In this document: piece after piece, positions 49,701 through 62,069 of the stretch | Layout: each line of letters opens with the position of its first letter | Numbering within the stretch: the first letter of the stretch is position 1 | NCBI RefSeq assembly: GCF_040412425.1 | Contig: NC_089794.1 | Span: forward strand, 14,873,603-14,937,602 | Reading direction: 5' to 3' | From: Macrobrachium rosenbergii | Lineage: Eukaryota; Arthropoda; Malacostraca; Decapoda; Palaemonidae | Length of the DNA: 64,000 nucleotides | Made by a program: the position numbers and the translations under genes | The notes under the pieces: model-generated | Seen by the model: the letters and a program-made list of their open reading frames with translations, nothing else | What the model was told of the DNA's origin: nothing | Databases searched by the model: none

Positions 49701-50983
49701 GTAGAGGGGTCCTCCCACCTACTGATGAGGCTCCATCTATGAAAGCATAGGTTCATATTCGTGTTGGAAACGAATACCATATTAATTTCCATTTTTTGTA
49801 GGAAACAAACCTACGCTTTCATATGGTGGGCTTTACCCTCCCCTACCACCCCTCCTGTTTCCAATCTCTCTTGGTCATGGAGATGAGCGGTACTGCTAAC
49901 AGGTAGATTCTCAAGCTGGACAAGCTACTCCCACCTCAGGTCAATTGTAAACATGCCCGATGGGCATTTGTTTTTTATTTATAAGTCAGCAGACAGCTGC
50001 AGTGTGTTGTGGTGTGCTTAATGCTCCATTTATGAAAGCATTGGTTCGTATCCTAGGCGAAATGAAAGTTACTTTGAATTTGGTATATTTCAGTATGGAA
50101 ATTTAATGTAGCCACATATTTACAATGGCCTTGAGAGTTATCACAGTGTCGAAGTTTATAGTGACACAAAATGAGGTCACACAAAAGGAAGTGTAGGGAG
50201 TTTATACAATGCATTAAACTTTTACATTTCATCTTATATATATCTCTCTTGCAAGTGCTGTTTGAGAAAATATGGCTATTGTAATTTTCATAACATCTCA
50301 GAAATTATTTCTAAACATTAGGCATGATTCTTTCAAAACAGTAGGCTCAAGTAAATTTAAAGGAAGCCTAATTCTTTGTTCCTGTATATTTGCAGGTGAG
50401 AGTATTGTCCCCAGCAAAAGGTCTTATCAACCACGCCTGCTCTCCTGTTATGTCTCTTCAACTTGTTGGCCGAGAGTCGTTCTCTTTTGCTTTAAAACCT
50501 ATTGCGGCCGGCGAGGAGCTGACAATTTCCTATATACCTGACTTTTTTAGCATTCACCCAAGGCATCAAAGACAAAGAAATTTGGTGTCTGACATGGGTA
50601 TTGTCTGTAACTGTCAAGCTTGTGAGGAGAACTGGCCAACTTTGTTGCATCTACCTGGAATTAGGTGTTTATGCGTAAATTGCAAGAAACCTTTGTCAGA
50701 TGTAGGAGTGTATTGCAATAAATGTTTAGAAAGACTGAGAGGAAAATTAGATATTAAAACAGCTTTTGAACTGAGAATCATTTCTGAAAAGATAATGTCA
50801 GCCCTTGGTGTTTTACAACAAATGCAAAACAAAGTAGCACAAGGGGAACTCATATCAAAACAAGAATTTAGACATCTTTGTGGAGCATCTGAGGTAGCCT
50901 TTAAGTATTCAACAATGCCTTCTAAAGCGCTTGTAAGCTTCATGAAGTTAATGGTTGATTGTGCTGACAATGGATTGATGTGA
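39959..50983 (+). CDS. SMYD4-like: SMYD4-like SET/MYND protein, copy C (four coding exons)
   Basis: Coding exons 39959-40721, 42762-42883, 43508-43987 and 50396-50983; about 646 aa from the ATG at 39971. Layout as copy B: TPR region (about 50-175), KGRG (238-241) with VATRDIKPG, MYND ligands C273, C276, C286, C289, C295, C299, H308, C312, a SET-I helical insert, then NHACSPV (463-469), GEELTISY, a post-SET CxCxxC (CNCQAC) and C-terminal helices. Exons 2 and 3 have exactly the lengths of copy B and phases are the same. Both changes in the SET motif (Ala for Ser, Val for Asn) are unusual for an active SMYD enzyme; function may be cofactor binding or a changed substrate rather than standard lysine methylation. 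ATG context GAAATGG is strong; the frame is open to the acceptor (EAAE before Met). Intron 3 is 6.4 kb because of a DIRS-like insertion. Confidence 0.9.
40722..42761 (+). other. Intron 1 of copy C
   Basis: 2.0 kb without SINE or microsatellite. Represents the pre-insertion state of copy B intron 1. Nothing coding seen. Confidence 0.75.
42762..42883 (+). CDS. SMYD4-like: Copy C coding exon 2 (SET and first half of MYND)
   Basis: Acceptor CCTGCAG, donor CCCAG|GTAGTG at 42883/42884; 122 nt. Encodes NCSTC and PCPGC zinc ligand pairs. Confidence 0.9.
43508..43987 (+). CDS. SMYD4-like: Copy C coding exon 3 (second half of MYND, SET-I)
   Basis: Acceptor CCTCCAG, donor GAG|GTTAGTAAG at 43987/43988; 160 codons. 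VVFCSRSC...H...C completes the MYND finger. Confidence 0.9.
44738..47510 (+). pseudogene. 5' region of the DIRS-like element (gag-side, unrecognised)
   Basis: Short open segments on both strands, a (GT)n run at 45073-45099, a 20-bp tandem block (TGTGGGCAAGGGCAATCCC twice, 45199-45240), and a GA-rich run at 45627-45650. No domain recognised; position suggests the leader and gag part. Confidence 0.4.
47520..47790 (+). pseudogene. DIRS-type reverse transcriptase fragment
   Basis: Pieces in two frames: FINWQDAYLNIPIH and CLRFVSQGVVYQFKTP, then after a frameshift RYLDDWLILAFS near 47725-47765. The YLDDWL form of the YxDD box and the YLNIPIH motif are characteristic of DIRS elements. Confidence 0.8.
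48180..48620 (+). pseudogene. RNase H-like segment of the DIRS-like element
   Basis: FSDKSQNGWGTDLEG near 48200 matches the usual TDAS..GWGA RNase H start of DIRS elements; ALQHCQKNLEEKSAVMSNNTTLVTYINK near 48320-48400 matches the following RNase H helix and DN.T...YI motif. Both are in different frames. Confidence 0.6.
49160..49480 (+). pseudogene. Tyrosine recombinase N-terminal fragment
   Basis: Segments AVKGYRVALAHVFMPRG and, after a stop, LPSGNVTRVLTFPRNVPFEPLKKA and WDPMLKTVFLPRPS match the N-terminal side of DIRS recombinases (YRSAL..., W-L-VL..L...PFEPL). The part that should carry the Arg-His-Arg-Tyr catalytic residues is missing; the sequence runs into the 3' terminal region. Confidence 0.65.
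50396..50983 (+). CDS. SMYD4-like: Copy C last coding exon (SET C-terminal half, post-SET)
   Basis: Acceptor TTTGCAG at 50389-50395, TGA at 50981-50983; 195 codons. [23 protein letters not shown]. One residue longer than copy B (ADF to PDFF region). The exon opens GTGAGA after the acceptor. Confidence 0.92.
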   Translation: MRVLSPAKGLINHACSPVMSLQLVGRESFSFALKPIAAGEELTISYIPDFFSIHPRHQRQRNLVSDMGIVCNCQACEENWPTLLHLPGIRCLCVNCKKPLSDVGVYCNKCLERLRGKLDIKTAFELRIISEKIMSALGVLQQMQNKVAQGELISKQEFRHLCGASEVAFKYSTMPSKALVSFMKLMVDCADNGLM

Positions 50984-52330
50984 AGAATGAAGTACTCATT
51001 GAATTAAATGTTGTAGAGGTGCAAGTTTCTTTTGATAGGCATCCACTAGTTAACTTTCAGTTGCGTGTGTAAGAGAGTTTTAATAAGTATCCAGTGGGTA
51101 ACTTTCAGTAGACTGTAATTGTAAGCACTGCATCGTTTAAGGTAGATATGATAATTTTTGTGTACACATTTTGTACAAGTTTTTGTGGAAGAAAGGAATG
51201 TAAGTTTGTAAGAATTAGAGGCGCAATATTTGGTTGTGAAAACAATACTGCAGTTAGTAGTCAGTGGAAATAATACTACAGTTGGAAGTTAGTTGTGGTC
51301 TACAGTTTCTTGAAATTGGGCACAGCCAAATGCTATGCTGATACCCGAGAAAAAAAAAATTTTGCTAGTGAGTATCGATGTTGTTTGATTTGAGCACCAG
51401 TGTCAAAAGTATATATTGCCCCCGAGTTTAAAATTCAGTGGTGTATCTTTCTTGTATAACAAGCCTGTTGTCTTCTGGACAGAATTGTATTGAAATGTAT
51501 GGCCACGTGCAGTATTTTGTTTTAAATGTTTACATAAAACTCTAGTTACTCTTATCATTAGACCATGTGAGCACATAGCCTGTGTATTTTCAATTTTTTT
51601 TTTTTTTTTTGAATGGCCTCAATGGCCTCGACCTTTTTCGAAGGGATCTTTATAAAGATATATCATTTAGTGCTCTTTAATGCCTGACATTGGCATTGCT
51701 TTGTAACAGTCGATTATCCCATAAAACATTTATTGCATAGCTCAAGATCCTGTACTATTCTAATGATGAATTCAATATTTCTCTGACTAGGGGGAATAGG
51801 TATGTTTTTGATAATTATCCATTAAAATATGCCTCATATATTGTTCCTTTCTGTTCATTTGTCCAGTTGAGTGTATGGAGGCAGTAGACTGCCAATAATC
51901 CATTTGCTTAGGTCACCGAATGTCAGAACCAAAAATAAACACTGAACTGTTGAACGCTGTGTCATTATCCAAAATACAGTTGACAACAAATGAATATCCA
52001 AACACCTTGGGAGACAGAAGCTCCCAAGAAAATTCACTGAGGTATAAAGCCTGCAGCCTCATTCCAAAAGTTGCTGCATAGAGATTTGCAACAGGCCATA
52101 AGAGATCAGTATGAGCAGCAGTGAGACTCTGAAGTCAGTTCACTTTTTAAAGAACAATGATGCCTGAGATTTTCATCTTAGGTTATTTAACCTTGTTGAC
52201 TAGTACTTTATTTTCTTACTGTGTTGCCTTAGTATGTAAATGAGAGTTCATTATGGAGTCATTTTTCCTATCCATTTCAGAAGCAACTTTGTAACCCAGC
52301 CCTCTTCTGCTCTTGCCCACACTGCATAAA
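50984..52330 (+). other. Duplicated 3' flank of copy C, internally deleted
   Basis: Aligns with the 3' flanks of A and B until about 52225, then jumps to sequence matching 35216 onward (TTAGTATGTAAATGAGAG), skipping about 3.5 kb. Homology fades near 52330, the right edge of the duplicated array. No gene seen. Confidence 0.7.
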
Positions 52331-52450
52331 CAAGTAATGCAAATAACAAATATTCTTGAAACTTAATAAATGGCACTGAATAAAACACAAGGTTATTTTA
52401 TTTATTTATGAAGCACTGAAATTTCAGTTATAATTTTCATTAAATAGCCA

Positions 52451-52782
52451 CACTACTCTCTTCACCTTGATATTTCTGAAACTACGATCATATATCGTCT
52501 GGTGGCCCTACACAATTTGGAGATGAGTTTTTATGATAAATGAGTCGACCTTGCCGGGGTATAATGAACCCTGGACATCAAAGACAGCAACAGTTGAAAA
52601 ACTATTGCCTTAAGTAACTGGGCAATAGTTTTTCACCTATCTTATCTGTGATGTCTAGAGCTCGATCCCCTGGCAGAGTGAATTCATTTATCATAGCAAC
52701 TCATCTTTTTCAGAGTTGTGTAGTGACACAAGACAATATTATGATCGTAGATTGAGAGATATCAAAGTCAAGATAGTACTGA
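52451..52782. mobile_element. Foldback element with arms of about 160 bp
   Basis: Left arm 52451-52609 and right arm 52621-52782 around an 11-bp loop. Paired blocks include TGAAAAACTATTGCC / GGCAATAGTTTTTCA, ATGATAAATGA / TCATTTATCAT, CTACGATCATA / ATGATCGTAG and CTTGATATTTCT / AGATATCAAAG. No ORF. Confidence 0.8.
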
Positions 52783-53384
52783 TGAAAAAAAATTTCATTT
52801 GACTGCTCTGGATCGAGTTACTAAAAAATGACAATGTCTAATTTCTAGCTTTGGGGCGTAGTTGGTGGTACATCCACCGCAAGGGAGCCTGGCATTCGTC
52901 CACATTAGTGAACAAGAGGAAACGTGGAACACCGTACTATGCAAGAAAATAGGTTACTTTCCAGCTACCCTGATCCCCCCCCCCCTTTGAGCTCCAGATG
53001 TATAACAGGTATCACTGAATCAGAGTGTAAATAATTTTTTGCTAAAAAATAGAGCATTGATGCTCTCTCAGTTTTCATGGCTATCTGTCGAATCATTGCC
53101 ATGAGTTGGGTCACATTGTTAGTGAGAAAATGAAAATGAAGCTGGATAATGAGTGCTGTTTCCAGGTCGGACAACCGGCTGATAGTGAGTCGTTTACAAC
53201 CACGATTATATTCACCTTCCAGCCGACCGACTATTCAGAACCAACGATGGTCGTTAACGACTCTACAGCCCAATTAAAAAACAAGCAAATTAGTGCTCTA
53301 AAAATCGTTTGACGATCTTCGGTAATCCATGAACGATCATCGTTGAGTTGTTACAGTGATAAAATCAGTGCAACCTTGGCCTTC
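52783..53384. other. Unrecognised intergenic DNA
   Basis: No gene or known repeat seen. A small dyad around ACGATGGTCGTTAACG (53245) and AACGATCATCGTT (53331) may be an old inverted repeat. Confidence 0.4.
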
Positions 53385-53986
53385 CCTTACTAGAATACTG
53401 TTCGCCGGTGTGGATGTCTCCTTCTGCCACAGATTTCTCTAGACCGAGTGGTTCGTGGGAGTGGGTTTCTGTCTCCTAGCATCTGCAGTTATGAATTGGA
53501 CCATCGACGGATGGTCTCTTTGTTTGTCAAGATTTTTTTTAAGTTGTATTTTACCGGAGGTCTTTCACATTCACAATTGACCCCAAATCCTCATCTCCTG
53601 CTGAACAGCAGCGCCGATATGCAGTAAATGTTTAGACTTGCTGTCGAACTTCTCAGCTGCAGAGGTCGTTTATTCCTCACACTGTTGGAATGTGGAACAG
53701 CCTTCCAGAGGTTGCCGTGCAACTGGAACTTAGGAATTTCAAGCGAAGAAGCAACGCATTATACCTTAAAACAATTGTCCTTGTATTTTAATAATTTACT
53801 TACGTTTTTATATATTTGTTTAATAATTTGTTAATTTATTTCGTCTTTTCCAACAACTGATCTCTTCTCTCTGCATTTCGTATTAACTTCCTTTACTTCT
53901 TTCAAATGAACACCATATGCTTTGGAAGCTCGAATTTTAAGGCAGTGGCCCTTTGGTGGGCTTGTTCCACATGAATAGGGTTCATC

Positions 53987-54024
<38 letters not shown>
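53385..54024 (+). pseudogene. LINE 3' end with (TAA)n tail
   Basis: LLEYCSPVWM near 53390 is the conserved motif on the C-terminal side of Jockey/CR1-type RT, and near 53660-53720 an F-PHTVGMWNSLPE-like frame follows. The 3' UTR runs to GGGTTCATC and ends in a TAA microsatellite (53987-54023), as in LINEs with a microsatellite tail. Frameshifts and stops throughout. Confidence 0.65.
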
Positions 54025-55376
<1,352 letters not shown>

Positions 55377-55379
<3 letters not shown>

Positions 55380-55939
55380 CGATTGATAACCACTTCTCTA
55401 TGCATTGGGAATAACTTAGACAAAGGGGAATTACAATCGATAAGTTATCCCCAAGATAAGATACACTAAACTGGATATTAAGCAATATTTTTGCTTAATA
55501 TGAAGAATACACACGCACACTACTATATAAATATATATGTGTATATATATACATACATATATGTATATATAAACATATACATACATTATATATATATGAA
55601 ATATATTTTATATATATTTATATATTATTTTGAAAAGAGGTTGTTAACCCCCATAAGTCGTCACTGAGTGCTTTGTCCTGCGCATTAAAATCAAGCACTT
55701 CCATAACTGAATCGATGTTTAATTTACAAAGTGGTTAGATACTTCTCTGTGAGGTCGTGAGCCTATGATACAATGACCTCCCAATCTTATGCCAGAATTG
55801 AATTTTCTTCAAACAGCATTTTTCCATTTGCATCATTTTTGTCTGGACCCATTTGTTCAATCATCCTTGTCTCTGCATTTTGCTCCGTTTTAAACTTCAT
55901 TTTGACCCTTAAGTCGTTTCGCACCTGTTACATATCATT
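55377..55939. other. Unrecognised AT-rich intergenic DNA
   Basis: Contains small hairpin-forming dyads (GGGAATAACTTA with TAAGTTATCCCC near 55405-55453; TATTAAGCAATA with TTGCTTAATA near 55477-55500). No gene. Confidence 0.45.
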
Positions 55940-56330
<391 letters not shown>

Positions 56331-56336
<6 letters not shown>

Positions 56337-57239
56337 AATATCTACGCTGTTCGCCCTCGAACATTTAGGGATAGTAGTATCAGCCTGATCAAGACAGGGA
56401 AATTGCTTTGTCCCACGCTAGGAGCGTCTTCAGTTCAAACTTTAACGTCCGTTGAAAAGGATAGGTAGCATTTAGCCATTTTTCCCCTATAGGAAAATTC
56501 CCATATCAGCCTTAAAAATAGGTGGTCCTAAGGTCCTTTTCCCTTTCTACCTGTCTCATGGCGAATGTTTTGAAAACAAGAACGTGGACAGCTGGTGTGA
56601 CTGTTCTGACCTAGGCTGGTCAGGGAACTTCAGAGAGAGAAACTAGCCGCCGTCTCGAGCAGACGTCTGGAAGGTGGCCCTGTCCCCGCCTTTGTCTATT
56701 ATTTTATTAGTGAATGGTGGAGCAAGAAACACACACCCGAACTTCAGCACGTCCGTTGTAAATGCGCGCCAACGCTTCGTCATTAAGGTAGAGTCTGTGT
56801 GTTGTTCGAAACTTCGTCCATTCTTTTAACCTCTTTTCTGTATTTCCAACTCTTTCTTTGTTTTCTTCCTTCAGCCACCACTTAGGGTATATGTGTTTAC
56901 GAAGTCTAGATTAAGCCTAATTATTATATTGTTAGCTTCAACCCCGTTATTCCAGTAAAATACCTAGGATTTAGGGTAAGCAAAATCAGGTTAAATCTCG
57001 ATGCTTTTGTATGCCTCGCGTCCGAATGTTTGGAAGAACCGTTGCGTTTAAAATCAAATTCATCTCAAATATTCTTTGTTAAGGTTAATAACCCTTAACT
57101 GGCGACCTTTGGCTAATTAACGACTGTCTTTGAGGTTAACTTTTGGCTTCAAGTGGCAGGTTACGTGTAATCTTGGTTTGCAGGGCCGTAAAAATTACGT
57201 AAATTGAATAATACATGATCAACCAAGACCCTCACACGT

Positions 57240-57243
<4 letters not shown>
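56331..57243 (+). mobile_element. Unclassified repeat R5, bounded by (TA)n (plus copy)
   Basis: Second copy of the element at 22704-23623, opposite orientation, similar length, with (TA)n directly at both ends (to 56330 and from 57244). Shared blocks include CTGTTCGCCCTCGA, GGATAGGTAGCAT, AGAGAAAC..GCCGTC, GGCGACCT and GCAGGGCCG. Confidence 0.7.

Positions 57244-57307
<64 letters not shown>
57244..57307. repeat. (TA)n microsatellite
   Basis: Right boundary of the R5 plus copy. Confidence 0.97.
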
Positions 57308-57309
<2 letters not shown>

Positions 57310-57579
57310 CACAAATATGCGAACGCTTTGTGTGTGTGTGTGTACGTGTGTGAAGATTAAAGAGGAATGAAAATCTTTATGCATTTCAAATGCTTTTCGC
57401 TTCGAAATGTTTGCATTGGCCGATTGTCCATTTCACATTGTTGATAAATATTTTCTGGAATGGAAAATGGAAAACAGGTTATACACCAGGAAACAATTAA
57501 ATGCTAATATTTCCACAAATGGAACTATATTTGTGTGCTGATATTGAGTGCAATACCTTTCATCGGTTTTTACTGTTTT

Positions 57580-57583
<4 letters not shown>

Positions 57584-57650
<67 letters not shown>

Positions 57651-57701
57651 TAGAGCGTCACAGGTGTGAAATCTGCCATGAACAGTTACTTAGTTATTTA
57701 T

Positions 57702-57748
<47 letters not shown>
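57584..57748. repeat. Two (CT)n microsatellites
   Basis: 57584-57647 and 57704-57748, separated by about 56 bp of unique sequence. Confidence 0.97.
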
Positions 57749-57750
<2 letters not shown>

Positions 57751-58220
57751 TCATTGTTTCTTCAGATTTATTGTATTCATTCGACTGACTACTATCAGCA
57801 CATCCATCAACTTCTCTTCCGCCTGGAATGTATCACGTATTATAACCATATTTTCTCTCCATTTTTCTTTCCTAAGTATGTTTATGAATATTTTCTTTTA
57901 GAAACCATGCATTTCCAAACGTTAATTTTACACGGAACTCTCTCCACTCTAATACACTCAAGGAACTCCATTAGTAACAACAACACCTCTTTTGCCCTCC
58001 TACTTTTGCATTTATACCACTGAGCACAACCACCCTTTTGTGTTCTCCAAATACAATGGTGCTCTGATTGAGATTCCTGAAATGACCTCTTTCGCTCTCT
58101 TACCTTTCCAGTCTTGGGCCTATACCCCGACTATTGCAACAGTTTCTACTGGTCTATGTAGTCTTAGTCCTAAAATCCTTGAGCAAAAGCAGATGTGCTC
58201 TTGTGCCAGACTTCACATTA
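57749..58220. other. Unrecognised intergenic DNA
   Basis: No gene or known repeat seen. Confidence 0.4.
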
Positions 58221-58547
58221 CAAAAGACAGACCTCATTTGTCAGTCTCCACATGACAAAAGACAGACATCTTTTGTCAGTCTCCACATTACAAAAGACAG
58301 ACCTCTTTTGTCAGTCTCCACTTGGCAAAAGACAGACCTCTTTTGTCAGTCTCCACATGACAAAAGACAGACATCTTTTGTCAGTCTCCACATGACAAAA
58401 GACAGACATCTTTTGTCAGTCTCCACATGACAAAAGACAGATATCTTTTGTCAGTCTCCACATGACAAAAGACAGACATCTTTTGTCAGTCTCCACATGA
58501 CAAAAGACAGACATCTTTTGTCAATCTCCACATGACAAAAGACAGAC
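58221..58547. repeat. 35-bp minisatellite, ten units
   Basis: CAAAAGACAGAC recurs at exactly 35-bp steps: 58221, 58256, 58291, 58326, 58361, 58396, 58431, 58466, 58501 and 58536 (last unit partial). Each unit contains the dyad GACAAAAGA / TCTTTTGTC with a spacer of about 6 bp. As 35 is not a multiple of three, the array shifts frame each unit. Confidence 0.97.
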
Positions 58548-59090
58548 AAAACTGCTGCAGGATGATAGAGTAGGTAGTGAGGTTTGTGCCAAAGACTGGA
58601 AAGAAACTTTGAATGGCTATGGAGGCAAAGGTGGGAATGTATAGAGGGATCACTGAGCCAACACTCCTCTGTTGAAGCGAAGTGTCAATGGAGAATGGAA
58701 ATTTGAAAAAAGGGGTGAAGCTCTTCAGATGAAAATTTTGTTCAGTATGGGTGTCATGTGAAAACTGGAAGTCTGAGAACAATAGGCAGAAAAAATGGTA
58801 AAAGGTTAAGCATTATGTGAAAGGGTGGATCAGAGTGTTTTGACCTGGTTTGGACACGTAGAAAGAATAGAAGAAGAGAGGCTGGAAAGGATAATGCCTT
58901 GATATCAGGGAAGTGCGAGAGGTGAGTGGTGCTGTGTATAAAGGGGGGTATTCAGTGTGCTGCCCAGGAACCTTTTGTATAGGTGTATGAAGCATCTAAT
59001 CACGAGGAAGTTTTATGCACAAGCAGTTCATTCGTGATCACCAGTTAGAGTGAATACGAGAGTGAAAATGGTCTAATTTTTTCTAGAGCC
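58548..59090 (+). pseudogene. LINE RT C-terminal remnant
   Basis: At 58827-58900 an open frame reads DQSVLTWFGHVERIEEERLE, the well-known WFGHVERM region at the end of many non-LTR retrotransposon ORF2 proteins. The rest is out of frame. The minisatellite lies directly upstream. Confidence 0.75.
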
Positions 59091-59125
59091 CTCCTAATTT
59101 TTAGGAGACATGGTTCAACGCTTGC

Positions 59126-59127
<2 letters not shown>

Positions 59128-59211
<84 letters not shown>
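59128..59211. repeat. (TA)n microsatellite
   Basis: About 40 TA units. Confidence 0.97.
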
Positions 59212-59212
<1 letters not shown>

Positions 59213-59363
59213 CAATTCAAAGAAAATACCTTCAGTACAGTCTGTATTTCCTCCGAACGCAATAGGGCGACAAAAGGTTCTATTTATTGCAGTTGCAAGA
59301 GGAGGAGCAATTGCATCAGTCCATCCCTTAGTTTATGAGAGCAATAGAGCAACTTTATTGCCC

Positions 59364-59367
<4 letters not shown>

Positions 59368-59414
<47 letters not shown>
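59368..59414. repeat. (CT)n microsatellite
   Basis: About 23 CT units. Confidence 0.97.
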
Positions 59415-59419
<5 letters not shown>

Positions 59420-59587
59420 ACAGTAGTAATTACTTTCTTCGGTGTTAATATTAGTAGTAGTAAGACGTTTTTGGTCGTTCAAATCTTGCTTTTATTTTTT
59501 TAAAGAATATAAAAAGCAGGATGTCAGTAAGAATATGGCCAGAGTCGGACATTCTCAACTGTAGACAAGTACTAAATGCACTGAAGT

Positions 59588-59985
59588 TTCTTCGGCGCAG
59601 TCGAGTTTTCTGTACAGCGTATTTTGCTGTATGCAACTCTCAGCCACGGCCCATGAAACTCTCAGAAACGGCCCCTAAAACTTTCAGCCGTGGCCCATGA
59701 AATTTTCAACCACTGCCCGGTGGTGGCCTGTGTTATTGGCACGTATAGCGGTGCCAGACGCACGATCATGGCTAACTTTAACCTTCAATAAATTAAAAAC
59801 TACTGAGGCTAGAGGGCTGCAGTTTGGTGCGTTTGATGATTGGAGGGTGGATGATCAACATACCAATTTGCAGCCCTCTACCCTCAGTAGTTTTTAAGAT
59901 CTGAGGGCGGACAGAAAAAGTGTGGACGGACAGACAAAGCCGGCACAATAGTTCTTTTTTTTTTTTACAAAAAATCTGAGAATGA
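59588..59985. repeat. Interspersed repeat with internal hairpin (R4)
   Basis: Begins near TTCTTCGGCGCAGTCGAG; holds three tandem GGCCC-TGAAA-type blocks (59640-59705) and a 34-bp inverted repeat (59795-59828 with 59862-59895, AACTACTGAGG / CCTCAGTAGTT). Ends near a GGACGGACAGACAAAGCC block. It has the look of a common crustacean MITE-like repeat, but only one copy is in this window. Confidence 0.55.
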
Positions 59986-60302
59986 TGCTTTCTAATAGTG
60001 AAGAAATAAGTAAATAGAAAAATACGAAAAAGAGCGCAAGCAAAACTCGACATTTCCAGAACCCAATATGGAATCCCATCTTTTTGCCTGTAATTACTAT
60101 ACTTTCGACGTTGCGACAGAGCCCAAGCAAGCAAGCAAGCAAACGAGCAATCACAGCCCTCGAAATATGGGATTGGGGGAACCTGCAAGCACTTGTGATT
60201 AAGTCCTTAATTGCTTGGGAATACATTGAGAGATTACGGAACACCAATTATAATTTGATTACGACTAAATTGTCAATTTTCTCCGTCGCCTGCTACCTCT
60301 TC

Positions 60303-60303
<1 letters not shown>
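59986..60303. other. Unrecognised intergenic DNA
   Basis: Holds (CAAG)4-like GCAAGCAAGCAAGC at 60126-60141. No gene. Confidence 0.4.
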
Positions 60304-60372
<69 letters not shown>

Positions 60373-60473
60373 CGCATACATACGCACACAATTCCTTTTC
60401 TTTTTGCGTTCTCGTCACTTCTTATGAGCTCTGTCATTCTCAAAGTTATTTTCTTGCCTTTTTGCTTTTACAT

Positions 60474-60544
<71 letters not shown>

Positions 60545-60550
60545 CATTCA

Positions 60551-60640
<90 letters not shown>

Positions 60641-60641
60641 C
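60304..60641. repeat. (CT)n, (CT)n and (TA)n microsatellites
   Basis: (CT)n at 60304-60368 and 60478-60541, (TA)n at 60555-60637, with unique sequence between the CT tracts. Confidence 0.97.
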
Positions 60642-60869
60642 ATGTATATACAGTGTATATATTATACATACATATACACTATATATACTGTACATACAAA
60701 CATATATTTTATATATATACATATATATATGTGTATATATATGTCTCTTTCTGTGAAGATCTTTCCAGTCACACTCATATGCAATGAACTCTTCACTTTG
60801 CAGATGTCCTCATCTTTTGAGATCTGTTTTTCACTGATCTCCTTGGAATCCGAATTTTAGGAATGGAAA

Positions 60870-61050
60870 GAAGAAACCGACCACCCACGGTAGGATTCGA
60901 ACCTGCATCAGGAGAAGCGATAGTCTGTTTTTTTTTTTATTTTTATTTTTTTATTTTTTTTTTTCAACTCGGGCACCTCTGCAATCGACCAGCGAGATTT
61001 TGGCTTTGGCCAAAGGGGTCTTCATTTCTTTCGATTAGGGGCCATTAAAA
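60870..61050 (-). repeat. tRNA-Ser-like pseudogene or SINE head split by a homopolymer
   Basis: On the minus strand a GTGCCCGAGTTG A-box-like start (about 60967-60980), an A-rich run of about 40 bp, and then GATGCAGGTTCGAATCCTAC with a perfect B box (60891-60912). The order resembles a tRNA-Ser-derived sequence interrupted in the middle. Confidence 0.4.
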
Positions 61051-61962
<912 letters not shown>

Positions 61963-62011
61963 CTTTGTTTTCACATTCTTCTTAACCTTACGTCCCTTCA
62001 GGCTCCCATCC

Positions 62012-62014
<3 letters not shown>

Positions 62015-62066
<52 letters not shown>
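62015..62066. repeat. (CT)n microsatellite
   Basis: About 26 CT units. Confidence 0.97.

Positions 62067-62069
<3 letters not shown>

Larger units (their letters stand above)
44738..50055 (+). mobile_element. Degenerate DIRS-like (tyrosine recombinase) retroelement
   Basis: Outer inverted termini: GGATACGAACCTATG at about 44738-44752 with following TTTCATTGATGGAG, and its imperfect complement CTCCATTTATGAAAGC through GGTTCGTATCC at 50024-50053. Two further internal copies lie at 49732-49753 (inverted) and about 49805-49830 (direct-like, CCTACGCTTTCATATGG), as expected for a DIRS internal complementary region. The interior has DIRS-type RT (FKTPCFGLVTAP, QRYLDDWLILAFS), an RNase H-like segment and a tyrosine recombinase N-terminal segment, all broken by stops and frameshifts. 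Compared with copies A and B, the intron sequence is continuous across the insertion. Confidence 0.8.
43988..50395 (+). other. Intron 3 of copy C carrying a DIRS-like element
   Basis: 6.4 kb. Outside 44738-50055 the intron aligns with those of copies A and B. Ends in TATTTGCAG. Confidence 0.8.

Noticed and set aside
58221..58547. Regular 35-bp repeats that look like a CRISPR array
   Set aside because: Units are contiguous with no unique spacers, the context is a eukaryotic genome, and no cas-like gene is near. It is a minisatellite.
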